Shown here: piece after piece, positions 26,581 through 36,399 of the stretch
Layout of the letters: every line of letters starts with the position of its first letter
How positions within the stretch are numbered: position 1 is the stretch's first letter
Assembly (NCBI RefSeq): GCF_900110415.1
Contig: NZ_FODR01000005.1
Location: forward strand, 372,001 to 436,000
Direction: 5' to 3'
Source: Mucilaginibacter sp. OK283
GTDB lineage: Bacteria > Bacteroidota > Bacteroidia > Sphingobacteriales > Sphingobacteriaceae
Length of the DNA stretch: 64,000 nt
Notes under the pieces: model-generated
Told to the model about the DNA's origin: nothing
What the model saw: the letters and a program-made list of their open reading frames with translations, nothing else
The model's database searches: none
Made by a program: the position numbers and the translations under genes

Positions 26581-29352
26581 ATGAAAAAATTTTACCTGGC
26601 TATTATTCTTTTATTGGCGGTTAAACTATTGCATGCACAGGTTACTTCAAAAAGCATCAGTGTTAATTTTCAACAGGCCGATATTGATCAGTTTGCCGGC
26701 GACCTTGAGGCCAAAACAGGTTACCGGTTTTATTACGACCGTACCCAGTTTGATAGCTTGAAAATAACGCTGCAGGTAAATAACCAGCCGCTGGAAGCGG
26801 TGCTTAGGCAGGCTTTTCATAACTCTGCCTTTCAATATGCTATAGTTTCATCAAAAATGCAGGTTTTTTTAACGCTTGGCAAAGAGATCCGTACGCAACC
26901 GGCCGAAGGTTATTTTAATGTAAAACCGGGGCAAAGTAAGCCGGTTACGCCATCGCCTGTAATTGATTTTACAACGGCGCCCGTTAAAAAAACGGTAATT
27001 GAATCAACCATCGAAAACAAACTGTATGAGATTGGTATAAAAAGCAACGAGTTAAAACCCGGCAAAGCAGCTTTATCAGGCTATGTAAAAAGTGCCAAAT
27101 CGGGCGTGCCTATTGCAGGCGCAAGTATTTATGTAAGCAATACCAGCATTGGGGTTACAACAGACCAGTTTGGTTATTTTACGCTGGCGCTGCCGCGCGG
27201 CAAACAATTGCTGATAGTTAAAGGGATAGGGATGAAAGATGCGCGCCGACAAATTATGCTTTATACCGATGGTCAATTGAATATTGAACTTCAGGACCAG
27301 GTTACCACGTTAAAAGAAGTAAAAATATCGGCAGATAAAGTGGCTAATGTACGCAGTACCGAAATGGCTGTAAGCAGGCTGGATATTAAAAGTATAAAAC
27401 AGGTGCCCGCTGTTTTTGGCGAGGCCGATGTTTTGCGCATTGTATTAACCTTGCCCGGTGTACAAACTGTTGGCGAAGCCACAACCGGGTTTAACGTAAG
27501 AGGGGGAGCTGCAGATCAAAACCTGATACTGCTTGATGATAAAACGATTTATAACCCCGCCCATTTTTTTGGTTTCTTCTCGGCCTTTAACCCCGATATT
27601 GTAAAAGGGATTGAGTTGTACAAAAGTACCATCCCCGAAAAATTTGGCGGGCGTTTATCATCGGTATTGGAAGTTACCGACCGTGAGGGCAATAAAAAGA
27701 ACTTTACAGGTTCGGCAGGTATAGGCCTGCTTACCAGCAGGCTTAATGTTGAAGGGCCTATTGTGAAGGATAAAACGTCGTTCATTTTTGGCGGCCGTAC
27801 CAGCTATTCAGATTGGTTACTAAAATTATTGCCGGCGGAGTACAAACACAGCCATGCATCGTTTTATGATTTTAACCTCGATTTAAGTCACCAGGTTAAT
27901 AAGGATAATAACATTTATATTACTACCTATTTAAGCAACGACAATTTCAGGTTAAACAGCGATACCACTTATAACTACAGCAACAAGAACGCCAACATTA
28001 AATGGAAGCATAATTTTAGCAGTAAGTTATACAGCTTGTTAAGCGTTGGTTACGATGGCTATAAATATGATATTGCCAGTACAGCAAACCCTGTTAATGC
28101 CTACAAACTTAAATTTGGTATTAATCAAACCAATTTTAAAGCTGATTTTACCTACTACCTTAACCGCAACAATACCCTTAATTTTGGTTTAAGTTCTATT
28201 TATTATAAGCTAAACCCGGGGAGCGAAACGCCCAATAGTTCATCCTCGTTAATAATACCCGATAAGGTAGCGGATGAGCAGGCCCTGGAAAGCGCCTTAT
28301 ACCTGGGCGATAAAATAGACATTACGCCCGATTTTACCATTAGTGCAGGTGTCAGGTATTCGCTGTTTAACTACCTTGGCGCGCAAACTGCACGTAATTA
28401 TGCGCCCGGATTACCGCGTACCCCGCAGAACGTTGTTGATAGCACCAACTATGGCGGCGGCAAAGTAATAAAAACTTATTCCCGACCCGAAATAAGGGTT
28501 TCTGCCCGTTACAATATCCAGGATGATTTGTCGTTAAAGGCCAGTTATAATACGCTTGCGCAGTATATTCACCAGCTTTCAAACACCACCGCTATATCGC
28601 CAATTGATATTTACAAGCTAAGCGACCCCAACATCAAACCACAGTATGGCAGCCAGGTATCTTTTGGTATATTTAAAAACGCGCAACAAAACACCATCGA
28701 AACTTCGGTAGAGGTTTATTACAAACACATCGATAATTACCTGGATTATAAAAGCGGGGCAAAACTGGTAATGAGCCATGCCATTGAGCAGGAAGTTTTA
28801 AATACCCAGGGCAAGGCCTACGGTGTTGAGTTATCTGTTCGTAAAACTACCGGCAAGTTAAACGGCTGGGTTAATTATACTTACTCGCGCACATTTTTAA
28901 AGCAGGACGATGCCATTGCAGGCCAGCTGATAAACGGCGGGGCATACTACCCGGCAAATTACGATAAACCGCACAGCTTTAATTTTACCGGTAATTACCG
29001 AATAACCCACAGGTATAGCGTTTCGCTGGATGTTACCTATAGCACCGGCAGGCCTATCACGTTGCCCATTGCCAAATATTATTCAAACGGCGCCGAGCGT
29101 GTATTTTATTCCGGACGAAACGAATACAGGATACCGGACTATTTCAGGTCCGATTTTTCTATCAATATAGATGGTAACCATAAAATACACCAAACCTTCC
29201 ATAATTCATGGACGGTAGGGGTGTACAATTTAACAGGAAGGCAAAATGCATATTCAACATTTTTTCAGCAACAGGGCGGGGTAATTAACTCGTACCAGCT
29301 ATCCATTTTTGCCAGGCCGATACCGTTTATAAATTATAATATAAGGTTTTAA
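26581..29352 (+). CDS. TonB-dependent receptor with STN and CarboxypepD_reg-like domains
   Basis: 923 residues. Signal peptide (LLLAVKLLHAQ), then an STN domain near 20-105 (ADIDQFAGDLEAKTGYRFYY), a carboxypeptidase-regulatory-like beta-sandwich near 165-245 (LSGYVKSAKSGVPIAGASIY), a plug near 260-370 (LPGVQTVGEATTGFNVRGGA, NLILLDDKTIYNP) and a C-terminal barrel ending in INYNIRF. STN domains usually pass signals to FecR-type anti-sigma factors, but none is adjacent. The ligand is unknown. It is followed by a DUF4249 lipoprotein, a common Bacteroidota pair distinct from SusC/SusD. Confidence 0.93.
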   Translation: MKKFYLAIILLLAVKLLHAQVTSKSISVNFQQADIDQFAGDLEAKTGYRFYYDRTQFDSLKITLQVNNQPLEAVLRQAFHNSAFQYAIVSSKMQVFLTLGKEIRTQPAEGYFNVKPGQSKPVTPSPVIDFTTAPVKKTVIESTIENKLYEIGIKSNELKPGKAALSGYVKSAKSGVPIAGASIYVSNTSIGVTTDQFGYFTLALPRGKQLLIVKGIGMKDARRQIMLYTDGQLNIELQDQVTTLKEVKISADKVANVRSTEMAVSRLDIKSIKQVPAVFGEADVLRIVLTLPGVQTVGEATTGFNVRGGAADQNLILLDDKTIYNPAHFFGFFSAFNPDIVKGIELYKSTIPEKFGGRLSSVLEVTDREGNKKNFTGSAGIGLLTSRLNVEGPIVKDKTSFIFGGRTSYSDWLLKLLPAEYKHSHASFYDFNLDLSHQVNKDNNIYITTYLSNDNFRLNSDTTYNYSNKNANIKWKHNFSSKLYSLLSVGYDGYKYDIASTANPVNAYKLKFGINQTNFKADFTYYLNRNNTLNFGLSSIYYKLNPGSETPNSSSSLIIPDKVADEQALESALYLGDKIDITPDFTISAGVRYSLFNYLGAQTARNYAPGLPRTPQNVVDSTNYGGGKVIKTYSRPEIRVSARYNIQDDLSLKASYNTLAQYIHQLSNTTAISPIDIYKLSDPNIKPQYGSQVSFGIFKNAQQNTIETSVEVYYKHIDNYLDYKSGAKLVMSHAIEQEVLNTQGKAYGVELSVRKTTGKLNGWVNYTYSRTFLKQDDAIAGQLINGGAYYPANYDKPHSFNFTGNYRITHRYSVSLDVTYSTGRPITLPIAKYYSNGAERVFYSGRNEYRIPDYFRSDFSINIDGNHKIHQTFHNSWTVGVYNLTGRQNAYSTFFQQQGGVINSYQLSIFARPIPFINYNIRF

Positions 29353-29419
29353 TGTTGATGAGAAGGACAAATGACAGCGAGGTTGATTTATTTAACAATG
29401 CTATTGAGGGATTAATACG

Positions 29420-30607
29420 ATGAAAAGGATACTAAATATATTATTAGTAGTATTAATGGGAGCAACGGCTTGTAAAAAGCAAATCACCATTGCTCCCTCG
29501 GCCAAAGTAACCAGCTATTTGGTAGTTGATGGCAATATCGCATTGGGCGATTCAACCACCATAACATTACGCCGTACGGTAAACCTGGATAGTAACGCAA
29601 AAGCCAACCCCGAATTGGGGGCTGTAGTTACTGTTGAAAGCGCAGGCGGAGCAATTTACAAATTGATTGGTAAAGGTAACGGAACTTATGTGTCGGCACC
29701 GTTAAACTTGTCTGCTGCCGAAAAATACAGCCTAAAAATCACCACGGTAAACGGTGGGAAATATGCTTCGGATTTTGTACCGGTAAAAAACTCGCCGACA
29801 ATTGACAGTGTGAGGACTGCCATAACCAATGTTGGCTTGCAAATTGGGGTTGATACACATGATGCAACTAATAATAGCAAATATTACAGATGGGAATATA
29901 CAGAAACCTACCAGATTCAAAGCGCGTTTGAATCATTAATTACAGTGGTTCAAAACCCAACGGCGCCCCCGCCCGATTTTCAGTATGTCCGGACTCCCGC
30001 ACAAAAAATATATAATTGTTGGATAAGTGACACCTCCAACACTATAATTACCACTACAACGGCCAAACTTTCAGCTGATAAAGTAAGTAACGCACCACTG
30101 GCGTTGATTCTCGCTAACTCAGAAAAACTTAGATTCAGGTATAGCATGCTTGTAAAACAGTATGCAATTACGTCTGATGCATATAACTATTTTGAGTTGT
30201 TGAAGAAAAATACAGAACAGATTGGCGGAATTTTTGACCCGCAACCATCAGAGCTAACAGGCAATTTACATTGTATCAGCAACCCTAACGAGCCTGTTAT
30301 CGGTTTTGTTACCGTAGGACAAGTAACCCAAAAACGAATTTTTGTTGATAAAACAAGCCTGCCGGCAAATTGGGTGGCCGAAACTCCTTACGGCAGCTGC
30401 CATTTAGATACATTGCTTTATGCCCGTAAGGTAACAAGCACCATTCCAAATATCCCTCCAATATATATTAATGAAGTATACAATCTTATTTATTCGGGTA
30501 TAACATTATCGGTTGATTATGCGCCAGGAGGTTACACCGCATCAGCACCTATTTGTGTTGATTGTACCTTGCGGGGCACCAATAAAAAACCATCATTTTG
30601 GAAATAA
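29420..30607 (+). CDS. DUF4249 domain lipoprotein
   Basis: 395 residues. The signal ends in the lipobox MGATAC followed by KKQ, so it is an outer-membrane or periplasmic lipoprotein. The N-terminal beta-rich part (YLVVDGNIALGDSTTITLRR, ELGAVVTVESAGG, YSLKITTVNGGKY) and the late Cys-rich end (APICVDCTLRGTNKKP) fit DUF4249, found beside TonB receptors in Bacteroidota. By context it may be the surface partner of the receptor upstream, in the way SusD serves SusC; that is inference. Confidence 0.8.
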   Translation: MKRILNILLVVLMGATACKKQITIAPSAKVTSYLVVDGNIALGDSTTITLRRTVNLDSNAKANPELGAVVTVESAGGAIYKLIGKGNGTYVSAPLNLSAAEKYSLKITTVNGGKYASDFVPVKNSPTIDSVRTAITNVGLQIGVDTHDATNNSKYYRWEYTETYQIQSAFESLITVVQNPTAPPPDFQYVRTPAQKIYNCWISDTSNTIITTTTAKLSADKVSNAPLALILANSEKLRFRYSMLVKQYAITSDAYNYFELLKKNTEQIGGIFDPQPSELTGNLHCISNPNEPVIGFVTVGQVTQKRIFVDKTSLPANWVAETPYGSCHLDTLLYARKVTSTIPNIPPIYINEVYNLIYSGITLSVDYAPGGYTASAPICVDCTLRGTNKKPSFWK

Positions 30608-30621
30608 AACAACACCAAACC

Positions 30622-33018
30622 ATGAAAAAAATTACCAGTATTTTTTTCGCAATAGCGATCATGTCGATAACCAGGTTGTTTGGGCAGGTATTACCCGAAG
30701 TGCAGGCCAATTTTAATGATTACACATCAAACGCGCTGCAGGAAAAGTTATTTGTACATACCGATAAAAACGGCTACACCGCAGGAGAAGTGCTTTGGTT
30801 TAAAGTATTTAATGTGGATGGTATTTTTATGAAACCCATTGGGTTAAGTAAGGTGGTATATGTTGAAGTACTTGATGATAGGCAAACGCCGGTTTTACAA
30901 ACAAAAATTGCCATGAAGGATGGTGGCGGAAGCGGTTCATTGTATATCCCGGTTAATTTACCAACGGGTAACTTTGAATTGCGGGCTTATACCGGCTGGA
31001 TGAAAAACTTTAGCCCTGATTATTATTTTTCAAAAAAGGTGGTCATTATAAACCCGCTGAAAAGCCCCGAAAAGGCAGAGAAAGCCCAATTAGCGGTCTA
31101 TGATATCCAGTTTTTTCCTGAAGGTGGCCACCTGGTTAGTGGTATGGAAAGTATAGTAGGGGTAAAAGCTGCCGATCAATTTGGTAAAGGCGTAAATTTT
31201 AGGGGGGCCATTGTTAATCAGAACAATGATACGGTAGCCAGGTTTGAGCCTTTGAAATTCGGAATCGGACGGTTTGTTTTTAAGCCTCAAATTAATGCTA
31301 CCTACCGTGCCCTAATTAAAATTGAAGGGAAAGTAATACAAAAGGATATGCCGGCCATAAGCGATAAAGGCTATGTAATGAGTTTAAAAGATAATGGCAG
31401 CGGCCAGCTTTCAGTTAGTGTTAATACAAACCTGCCTGATGGCAACGTTTTTCTTTTTGCTCAAAGCCATCAGGTGGTTAAAGCAGTGCAATCATCTGCT
31501 GTAAACAACGGTATAGCCAATTTTATTGTAGATAAAGGCAGGCTTGGTGAAGGAATATCACAAATAACAGTTTTTAGCGCCGATAAAAAGCCGGTTTGCG
31601 AACGTCTTTATTTTAAACGCCCAACAAAAAAACTATCTATCGGCGCCAGTGCAAGCGCTGCACAGTACGCTATACGTAAAAAAGCTGATGTTGCTTTAAC
31701 TGCGCAAGGTGCCGATAAAAAGCCGGTTGCAGCCAGCCTGTCGGTATCTGTTTACAGGATAGATTCGTTGCAGCACAACCAACAGGAAGATATCCTGAGT
31801 TACTTATGGCTAAAATCTGATTTGAGGGGAGAGGTTGAATCGCCGGGGTATTATTTTAATGATCAAAACGCGGCAGTTACCTATGCTGCAGACAACCTGA
31901 TGCTTACCCAGGGCTGGCGAAGTTTTGCCTGGGACGATGTGTTAAATAAAAAAACACCGGCTTTTAATTTTTTACCCGAGTTAAATGGCCCGGTTATTAC
32001 TGCTACCCTGGTTAATAAATTGAATAACCAACCCGAAAAAGATATCCAGGCCTACCTGGGCATACCTGGTAAACATATCCAGCTATATGCCGCTAAAAGT
32101 GATGCACGTGGTAAACTGGTATTTAACATGCGTAACTTTTACGGGCCAAATGAAATTGTTGTTGAAACCAATACAGTTGTTGATACCAATTACCGGATAG
32201 ATGTATTGACACCATTCTCTGACCAATTTGCTAAAGCGGCAACGCCGCATTTTGACGTTACACCAGGCCTTCAAACAACTTTTGAAGATGCAGCATTAGC
32301 CATGCAGGTGCAAAATATTTATAATGGCGTAAAAATGAGGCAGTTCGCCGATTCGCACCCGGATACCACGGCATTTTATGGCACGCCCTACAAAACTTAC
32401 CTGTTGGATAACTATACCCGTTTTACAACGATGGAGGAAGTAATGCGCGAATACATCAGGGAGGCAAACGTTTTTCATACCGGCAACCAATTTCATGTAA
32501 AAGTGGTTACCGGTATTGGCATAGGTTTCCTGGCCGATGATGACCCAATGATGCTGATAGATGGCGTACCTTTTTTTGATATGAATAAAGTATTTAAGGT
32601 TGATCCGCTTAAAATTCGTAAACTGGAGGATGTACCGTATAACTACTCGCTGGGGCCATCATATGAGCACGGGATATTTAGTTTTACCAGCTACAAAGGC
32701 GACCTTGGCGGTGCCGAAATAGATCCGCATGCTGTGGTACTCGATTATGAAGGGTTGCAGCAGGAGCGCCGGTTTTACTCGCCGACCTATGATACCGAGG
32801 CGCAGGCTGCCAGCCACATGCCCGATTTCAGGAATGTACTTTACTGGTCACCATCTGTAAATACAGGTGCCGATGGTATGCAACAATTGTCATTTTATAC
32901 ATCCGATCAACCCGGTACTTATGTTGGCGTAATACAAGGGATAACCCAAAGCGGCGAGGCGGGCAGCCAAACCTTTAGTTTTGAAGTGAAACCAAACTAT
33001 TCATCACAGATAAAGTAA
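30622..33018 (+). CDS. MG2 (alpha-2-macroglobulin-like) exported protein
   Basis: 798 residues from ATG 30622, 14 bp after the DUF4249 stop; the preceding in-frame TTG at 30598 overlaps that gene and is unlikely. A signal peptide (FFAIAIMSITRLFGQ) precedes an MG2-type domain (KLFVHTDKNGYTAGEVLWFK, then LPTGNFELRAYTGWM). Later parts hold a plug-like motif (MMLIDGVPFFDMNKVFKVDP) and end in beta-rich SFYTSDQPGTYVGVIQGI. No thioester motif is visible. It is the last gene of the operon from 25839 and may act at the cell surface with the receptor. Confidence 0.78.
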   Translation: MKKITSIFFAIAIMSITRLFGQVLPEVQANFNDYTSNALQEKLFVHTDKNGYTAGEVLWFKVFNVDGIFMKPIGLSKVVYVEVLDDRQTPVLQTKIAMKDGGGSGSLYIPVNLPTGNFELRAYTGWMKNFSPDYYFSKKVVIINPLKSPEKAEKAQLAVYDIQFFPEGGHLVSGMESIVGVKAADQFGKGVNFRGAIVNQNNDTVARFEPLKFGIGRFVFKPQINATYRALIKIEGKVIQKDMPAISDKGYVMSLKDNGSGQLSVSVNTNLPDGNVFLFAQSHQVVKAVQSSAVNNGIANFIVDKGRLGEGISQITVFSADKKPVCERLYFKRPTKKLSIGASASAAQYAIRKKADVALTAQGADKKPVAASLSVSVYRIDSLQHNQQEDILSYLWLKSDLRGEVESPGYYFNDQNAAVTYAADNLMLTQGWRSFAWDDVLNKKTPAFNFLPELNGPVITATLVNKLNNQPEKDIQAYLGIPGKHIQLYAAKSDARGKLVFNMRNFYGPNEIVVETNTVVDTNYRIDVLTPFSDQFAKAATPHFDVTPGLQTTFEDAALAMQVQNIYNGVKMRQFADSHPDTTAFYGTPYKTYLLDNYTRFTTMEEVMREYIREANVFHTGNQFHVKVVTGIGIGFLADDDPMMLIDGVPFFDMNKVFKVDPLKIRKLEDVPYNYSLGPSYEHGIFSFTSYKGDLGGAEIDPHAVVLDYEGLQQERRFYSPTYDTEAQAASHMPDFRNVLYWSPSVNTGADGMQQLSFYTSDQPGTYVGVIQGITQSGEAGSQTFSFEVKPNYSSQIK

Positions 33019-33038
33019 GAAGATTTCAGGGCTGGTTG

Positions 33039-33842
33039 CTACCCCGTAGGCGCCTTGCCAAACTTTTTCTTGAAAGAATGCGAGAAGTGAGAGAGGCTTT
33101 CAAAACCCAGGTCGAGGTAAATGGCGGATGGTCTTTTGTTTTTGGTTTCTATAAGATGGCGGGCTTCCGTCAGCCTTTTTTCTTGCAGCCAGTGCCTGGG
33201 CGCCATGCCGAATGTTTTTTGGAAGTCGCGCTTAAACCCGGCAAGGCTTCGCCCCGTGAGTTGCGCAAATTTTTCGACGGGGAGATTGAAATGAAAATTG
33301 CGAAGCATGAATTTTTCCAGGTCAATCTTATAAGGTTCGGAAAAGTCGAACAGAAAGTTCCTGAGCTCGGGCATAATATGCAGCAGCAGCTTTACACCCT
33401 CATTTACTTTTAAAATACCCAGGTCAGTCGTCAGTTTTTCTGCCGGATTACGTACATAAGGTATTACAGACTGAAAATAACCTTGCAGAAAATCGTTTGC
33501 GGGAATAAGAATATTGGGAGGGCCAGTGTATTTATGCTGTATATCTATATGCTCGTCCAGCGCTATCTTCCTGAGCAGGTCTTCCTGCAACGAAATCACG
33601 ATGGTTTCGTAATCCTCATCAGGCAGAGGCGTTTTGGTGATTTGCCCCAGTTGATTTTTGCCTATCAGCAACATCTCGCCCCTTTTCATCGAAATTTTTT
33701 GGCCCGAGGTTTCTAAAGTAAACTGGCCGGAAACCTGCAATACCAGGGTATGATGCGACATAAAGCCCACCCTATGCTTTTGCCGGGTAGAGAGATAGGA
33801 ATAAAATATTACTCCTGGTATTATTTCGGTTGGATTTGTCAC
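33039..33842 (-). CDS. AraC family transcriptional regulator
   Basis: 267 residues. The C-terminal AraC DNA-binding domain is complete with both helix-turn-helix units: FAQLTGRSLAGFKRDFQKTF and IYLDLGFESLSHFSHSFKKK, near residues 185-265. The N-terminal 170 residues form the cupin-like sensor part (LVLQVSGQFTLETSGQKISM). It is oriented like the aldo/keto reductase 184 bp upstream, with the dispersed palindromic element between them. Effector and targets are unknown. Confidence 0.88.
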   Translation of the reverse strand: MTNPTEIIPGVIFYSYLSTRQKHRVGFMSHHTLVLQVSGQFTLETSGQKISMKRGEMLLIGKNQLGQITKTPLPDEDYETIVISLQEDLLRKIALDEHIDIQHKYTGPPNILIPANDFLQGYFQSVIPYVRNPAEKLTTDLGILKVNEGVKLLLHIMPELRNFLFDFSEPYKIDLEKFMLRNFHFNLPVEKFAQLTGRSLAGFKRDFQKTFGMAPRHWLQEKRLTEARHLIETKNKRPSAIYLDLGFESLSHFSHSFKKKFGKAPTG

Positions 33843-33903
33843 GACGTAAAGATATAAAACAAGTGGGGCTTATGGCCAAAGCGCAGCAAGCAAAAAATAA
33901 AGG

Positions 33904-33993
33904 GGAAATAATATCCAACACTGAATGTCGAATATCCAACACTGAAGTTTTTCCTCATTATTCGATATTCGACATTCAGTGTTCGATATTTCA
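33904..33993. repeat. Dispersed ~85-bp palindromic element, copy 2
   Basis: Second copy of the element at 24953-25041, in the same orientation. Its arms are closer to perfect here (ACACTGAATGTCGAATAT / ATATTCGACATTCAGTGT). It occupies the gap between the AraC and aldo/keto reductase genes. Confidence 0.75.
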
Positions 33994-34026
33994 ATCTTCC
34001 ATTTTAACTAATTGTACAGCAAAACC

Positions 34027-34998
34027 TTATCGCTGCAGATATGTGCCTCCAAGTATAGCACCGGGAGCAAATTGCGTGTTAAGTGTATTCATCTCGCCGG
34101 GGGTAAATTCAATTTCCATGGCCTGCATATTCTCCGGCAGGCGGGTCCTGCGGCTCATGCTTACCAATGGCATAATGTCATCACCCTGCGCATTCACCCA
34201 GGCTATCGCCAGTTGGGTAGGAGTGGCCCCTTTTTCTTTAGCCATTGTTTTCAATACCTCTACCTTCTCCAGGTTTTTTACCAGGTTATCGCCCTGAAAA
34301 CGCGAGAAGTGGCTGTGATAATCATTGGCCGCCAGCGGTGCCTTCATGTCACCGGTAAGCAAACCTTCGGCGGTGTTGGCAAAAGCTACTATGCCAATGC
34401 CCAGTTCTTTCGCTGCAGGCAGCAAGTCGGTTTCTATCTGGCGGTCAGCTAATGAATAACCTATTTCCAGCGCCGTTACAGGGTGTACACTGTGGGCCTT
34501 GCGCAACTGTTCGGCAGTTATTTCAGAAACGCCGAGGTGTCGCACCTTCCCTTCTTTAATCATGTCGGCTACGGTGCCTATCACATCCTCTACCGGAACG
34601 CTGTTATCAAGCCTGCAGGGCTGATAAAGGTCGATAGTATCTATCCCTAAGCGCACCAGCGAATAGTTGATGAAGTTTTTGATGGCTGCGGGACGCAAAT
34701 CCAACCCTATCCATTGGCCGTTATAGAAAATAGCGCCAAATTTAACGCTGATGAATGCGTCGTCCCTTCGTCCTTTGATGGCTTTGCCTACCAGCAGCTC
34801 GTTATGGCCACTTCCATAAAAATCGCCTGTATTCAGGAAATTAATCCCGTTATCTAATGCCGCCTGAATGGTTGCAATACTCTCACTTTCGTCATTCACC
34901 GGTCCGCCCCAAACCGACGACATGCGCATGCAGCCTAATCCGAGTTTAGAAACCAATGGCCCATTGTTGCCAAGGTTTATTTTTGTTATGTTTTTCAT
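34027..34998 (-). CDS. Aldo/keto reductase
   Basis: 323 residues of the AKR fold. The catalytic tetrad is partly visible: Asp near DTGDFYG-like NTGDFYGSGHNELLVGKAIK supplies Asp and Tyr, and FISVKFGAI the Lys. The expected His in the next strand is not obvious: the segment reads YQPCRLDNSVPVEDVIG where most members read YQxHRxD, so Cys sits at the usual His place. NADPH-dependent carbonyl reduction is the family function; substrate unknown. The AraC regulator lies downstream. Confidence 0.83.
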   Translation of the reverse strand: MKNITKINLGNNGPLVSKLGLGCMRMSSVWGGPVNDESESIATIQAALDNGINFLNTGDFYGSGHNELLVGKAIKGRRDDAFISVKFGAIFYNGQWIGLDLRPAAIKNFINYSLVRLGIDTIDLYQPCRLDNSVPVEDVIGTVADMIKEGKVRHLGVSEITAEQLRKAHSVHPVTALEIGYSLADRQIETDLLPAAKELGIGIVAFANTAEGLLTGDMKAPLAANDYHSHFSRFQGDNLVKNLEKVEVLKTMAKEKGATPTQLAIAWVNAQGDDIMPLVSMSRRTRLPENMQAMEIEFTPGEMNTLNTQFAPGAILGGTYLQR

Positions 34999-35185
34999 AG
35001 CTGATATTTATCTTTTAACGATACAAAGATCAGCTTTATACCCTATGCCCGGTGTCTTTTACGGCTCAATTTACTTGTCTGTGTGGCTCAATTACCCGAG
35101 GTGTTTATTTTACTGACTTAGCCAGGACATAGTGCCGCAAGCTTGGTTGCTGGTTTTATCGGGTAACTTATGCGTATAAAGACCT

Positions 35186-35635
35186 TCAGTAAACTCCGTT
35201 ATAAAAGCTCTTTTTAAACCTTACCTGCATAATGGCATGCATCAGCAGTTGAATGCCGATATAAAAAAAGCCAAGCATCCACCAGCGGCCCATCTGCGCC
35301 GTTTGGGGAGAAAATAAATCAGCAATTAAATTCGCTGCGAAAAATAGGGGCATAGCACATAAAAACCAGTAAACAATTCTTATAAAATACAGCGATAGCA
35401 TATTTTGGGGTAAGTAGAATTTTATGCGGTTGATGAATAACAATTCCAGCCAGTGCCCGCAAAAAACAATACAAAAAACTGCCGACCAAATCATTTCAAA
35501 CAACACAAGTTTGCTTTTTCCGCTTGATGGAAATACGTGCACCCCATATAAAATGGCAGCAATTATTGTTGTAGTAATAATTGTGCGGATAACTGTGTGA
35601 ACAAATGACTCTGTATTTTTTTCAGAATTTCCCAT
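35186..35635 (-). CDS. Four-helix membrane protein of unknown function
   Basis: 149 residues with four hydrophobic segments, near 17-36 (IITTTIIAAILYGVHVF), 45-66 (FEMIWSAVFCIVFCGHWLEL), 83-108 (FIRIVYWFLCAMPLFFAANL) and 118-138 (WWMLGFFYIGIQLLMHAIM). No motif ties it to a named family. It stands alone, 187 bp from the aldo/keto reductase start. Confidence 0.6.
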   Translation of the reverse strand: MGNSEKNTESFVHTVIRTIITTTIIAAILYGVHVFPSSGKSKLVLFEMIWSAVFCIVFCGHWLELLFINRIKFYLPQNMLSLYFIRIVYWFLCAMPLFFAANLIADLFSPQTAQMGRWWMLGFFYIGIQLLMHAIMQVRFKKSFYNGVY

Positions 35636-35760
35636 GTGTTAAGCTTAGCTTTGGTTTATAGCGATCTGATATAAATCTGTTAACGCAATTTAAGCTATTT
35701 TACCTTTTTAGTCTGCCTGAATAAACGAAAGTTTTTAAAAAATATAAGGCTTGCAGGCTG

Positions 35761-35892
35761 GTGGTTTTTACCAGCTGGAAATTTGAATGGTGGATCAAAG
35801 CAAAGAACAAGGCACTTTCGAAAAAACGTAAAAGAGGCGAATTGCTGAATGACCAAAAACAAAGCGAGCTTTTGAAAAACAGGATTAATTAA
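35761..35892 (+). other. Short basic open frame, possible gene fragment
   Basis: From GTG 35761 a 43-residue frame reads VVFTSWKFEWWIKAKNKALS, then KKRKRGELLNDQKQSELLKN and RIN before TAA at 35892; the frame is open from 35725. The composition is protein-like, but there is no ATG and no clear ribosome site. It ends 20 bp before the DUF1801 gene. It may be the tail of a lost gene or a small basic peptide. Confidence 0.25.
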
Positions 35893-35912
35893 CCCATAAT
35901 TCAATATTTGAT

Positions 35913-36344
35913 ATGAACGTACAAGAACAAATCAAAGCGTATATCGCCAGCCAGCCCGAACCAAAACGTGTTGAAATGCAGGAGTTGCATGATTTTATAC
36001 TCCAGGTGTTACCAGGAAGTAAACTATGGTTTCTTGATGGTAAAGACAGTGAAAATAAAACCGTTTCAAATCCTAATATAGGCTATGGATCTTACACTAT
36101 TAAATATGCCGATGGCAAAACCAGGGAATTTTATCAGGTTGGCCTGAGCGCAAACACAACCGGAATATCTGTTTACATCCTCGGCATTAAGGATAAAACA
36201 TACTTAGCACAAACGTTTGGAAAAACATTGGGCAAGGCCAGCGTAACCGGTTATTGTATTAAGTTTAAAACAGTAAAAAATATAAACCTTGATGTACTTG
36301 CAGCTGCAATTCAATATGGCGTTGCAGCTACAAGTGAAAGTTAA
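35913..36344 (+). CDS. DUF1801 (YdhG-like) domain protein
   Basis: 143 residues, cytoplasmic. The DUF1801 pattern is visible: MQELHDFILQVLPGSKLWFL, GSYTIKYADGKTREFYQVGL and the C-terminal YCIKFKTVKNINLDVLAAAI. The fold resembles the iron-chaperone frataxin-like YdhG group; function is not established. A single gene, convergent to the NTF2-like gene at 36400. Confidence 0.78.
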   Translation: MNVQEQIKAYIASQPEPKRVEMQELHDFILQVLPGSKLWFLDGKDSENKTVSNPNIGYGSYTIKYADGKTREFYQVGLSANTTGISVYILGIKDKTYLAQTFGKTLGKASVTGYCIKFKTVKNINLDVLAAAIQYGVAATSES

Positions 36345-36399
36345 ATTTTAAATCGGGGTATTATCTGCAAGTTTGATGCTTTGGTATCCCGGCTGGAAT

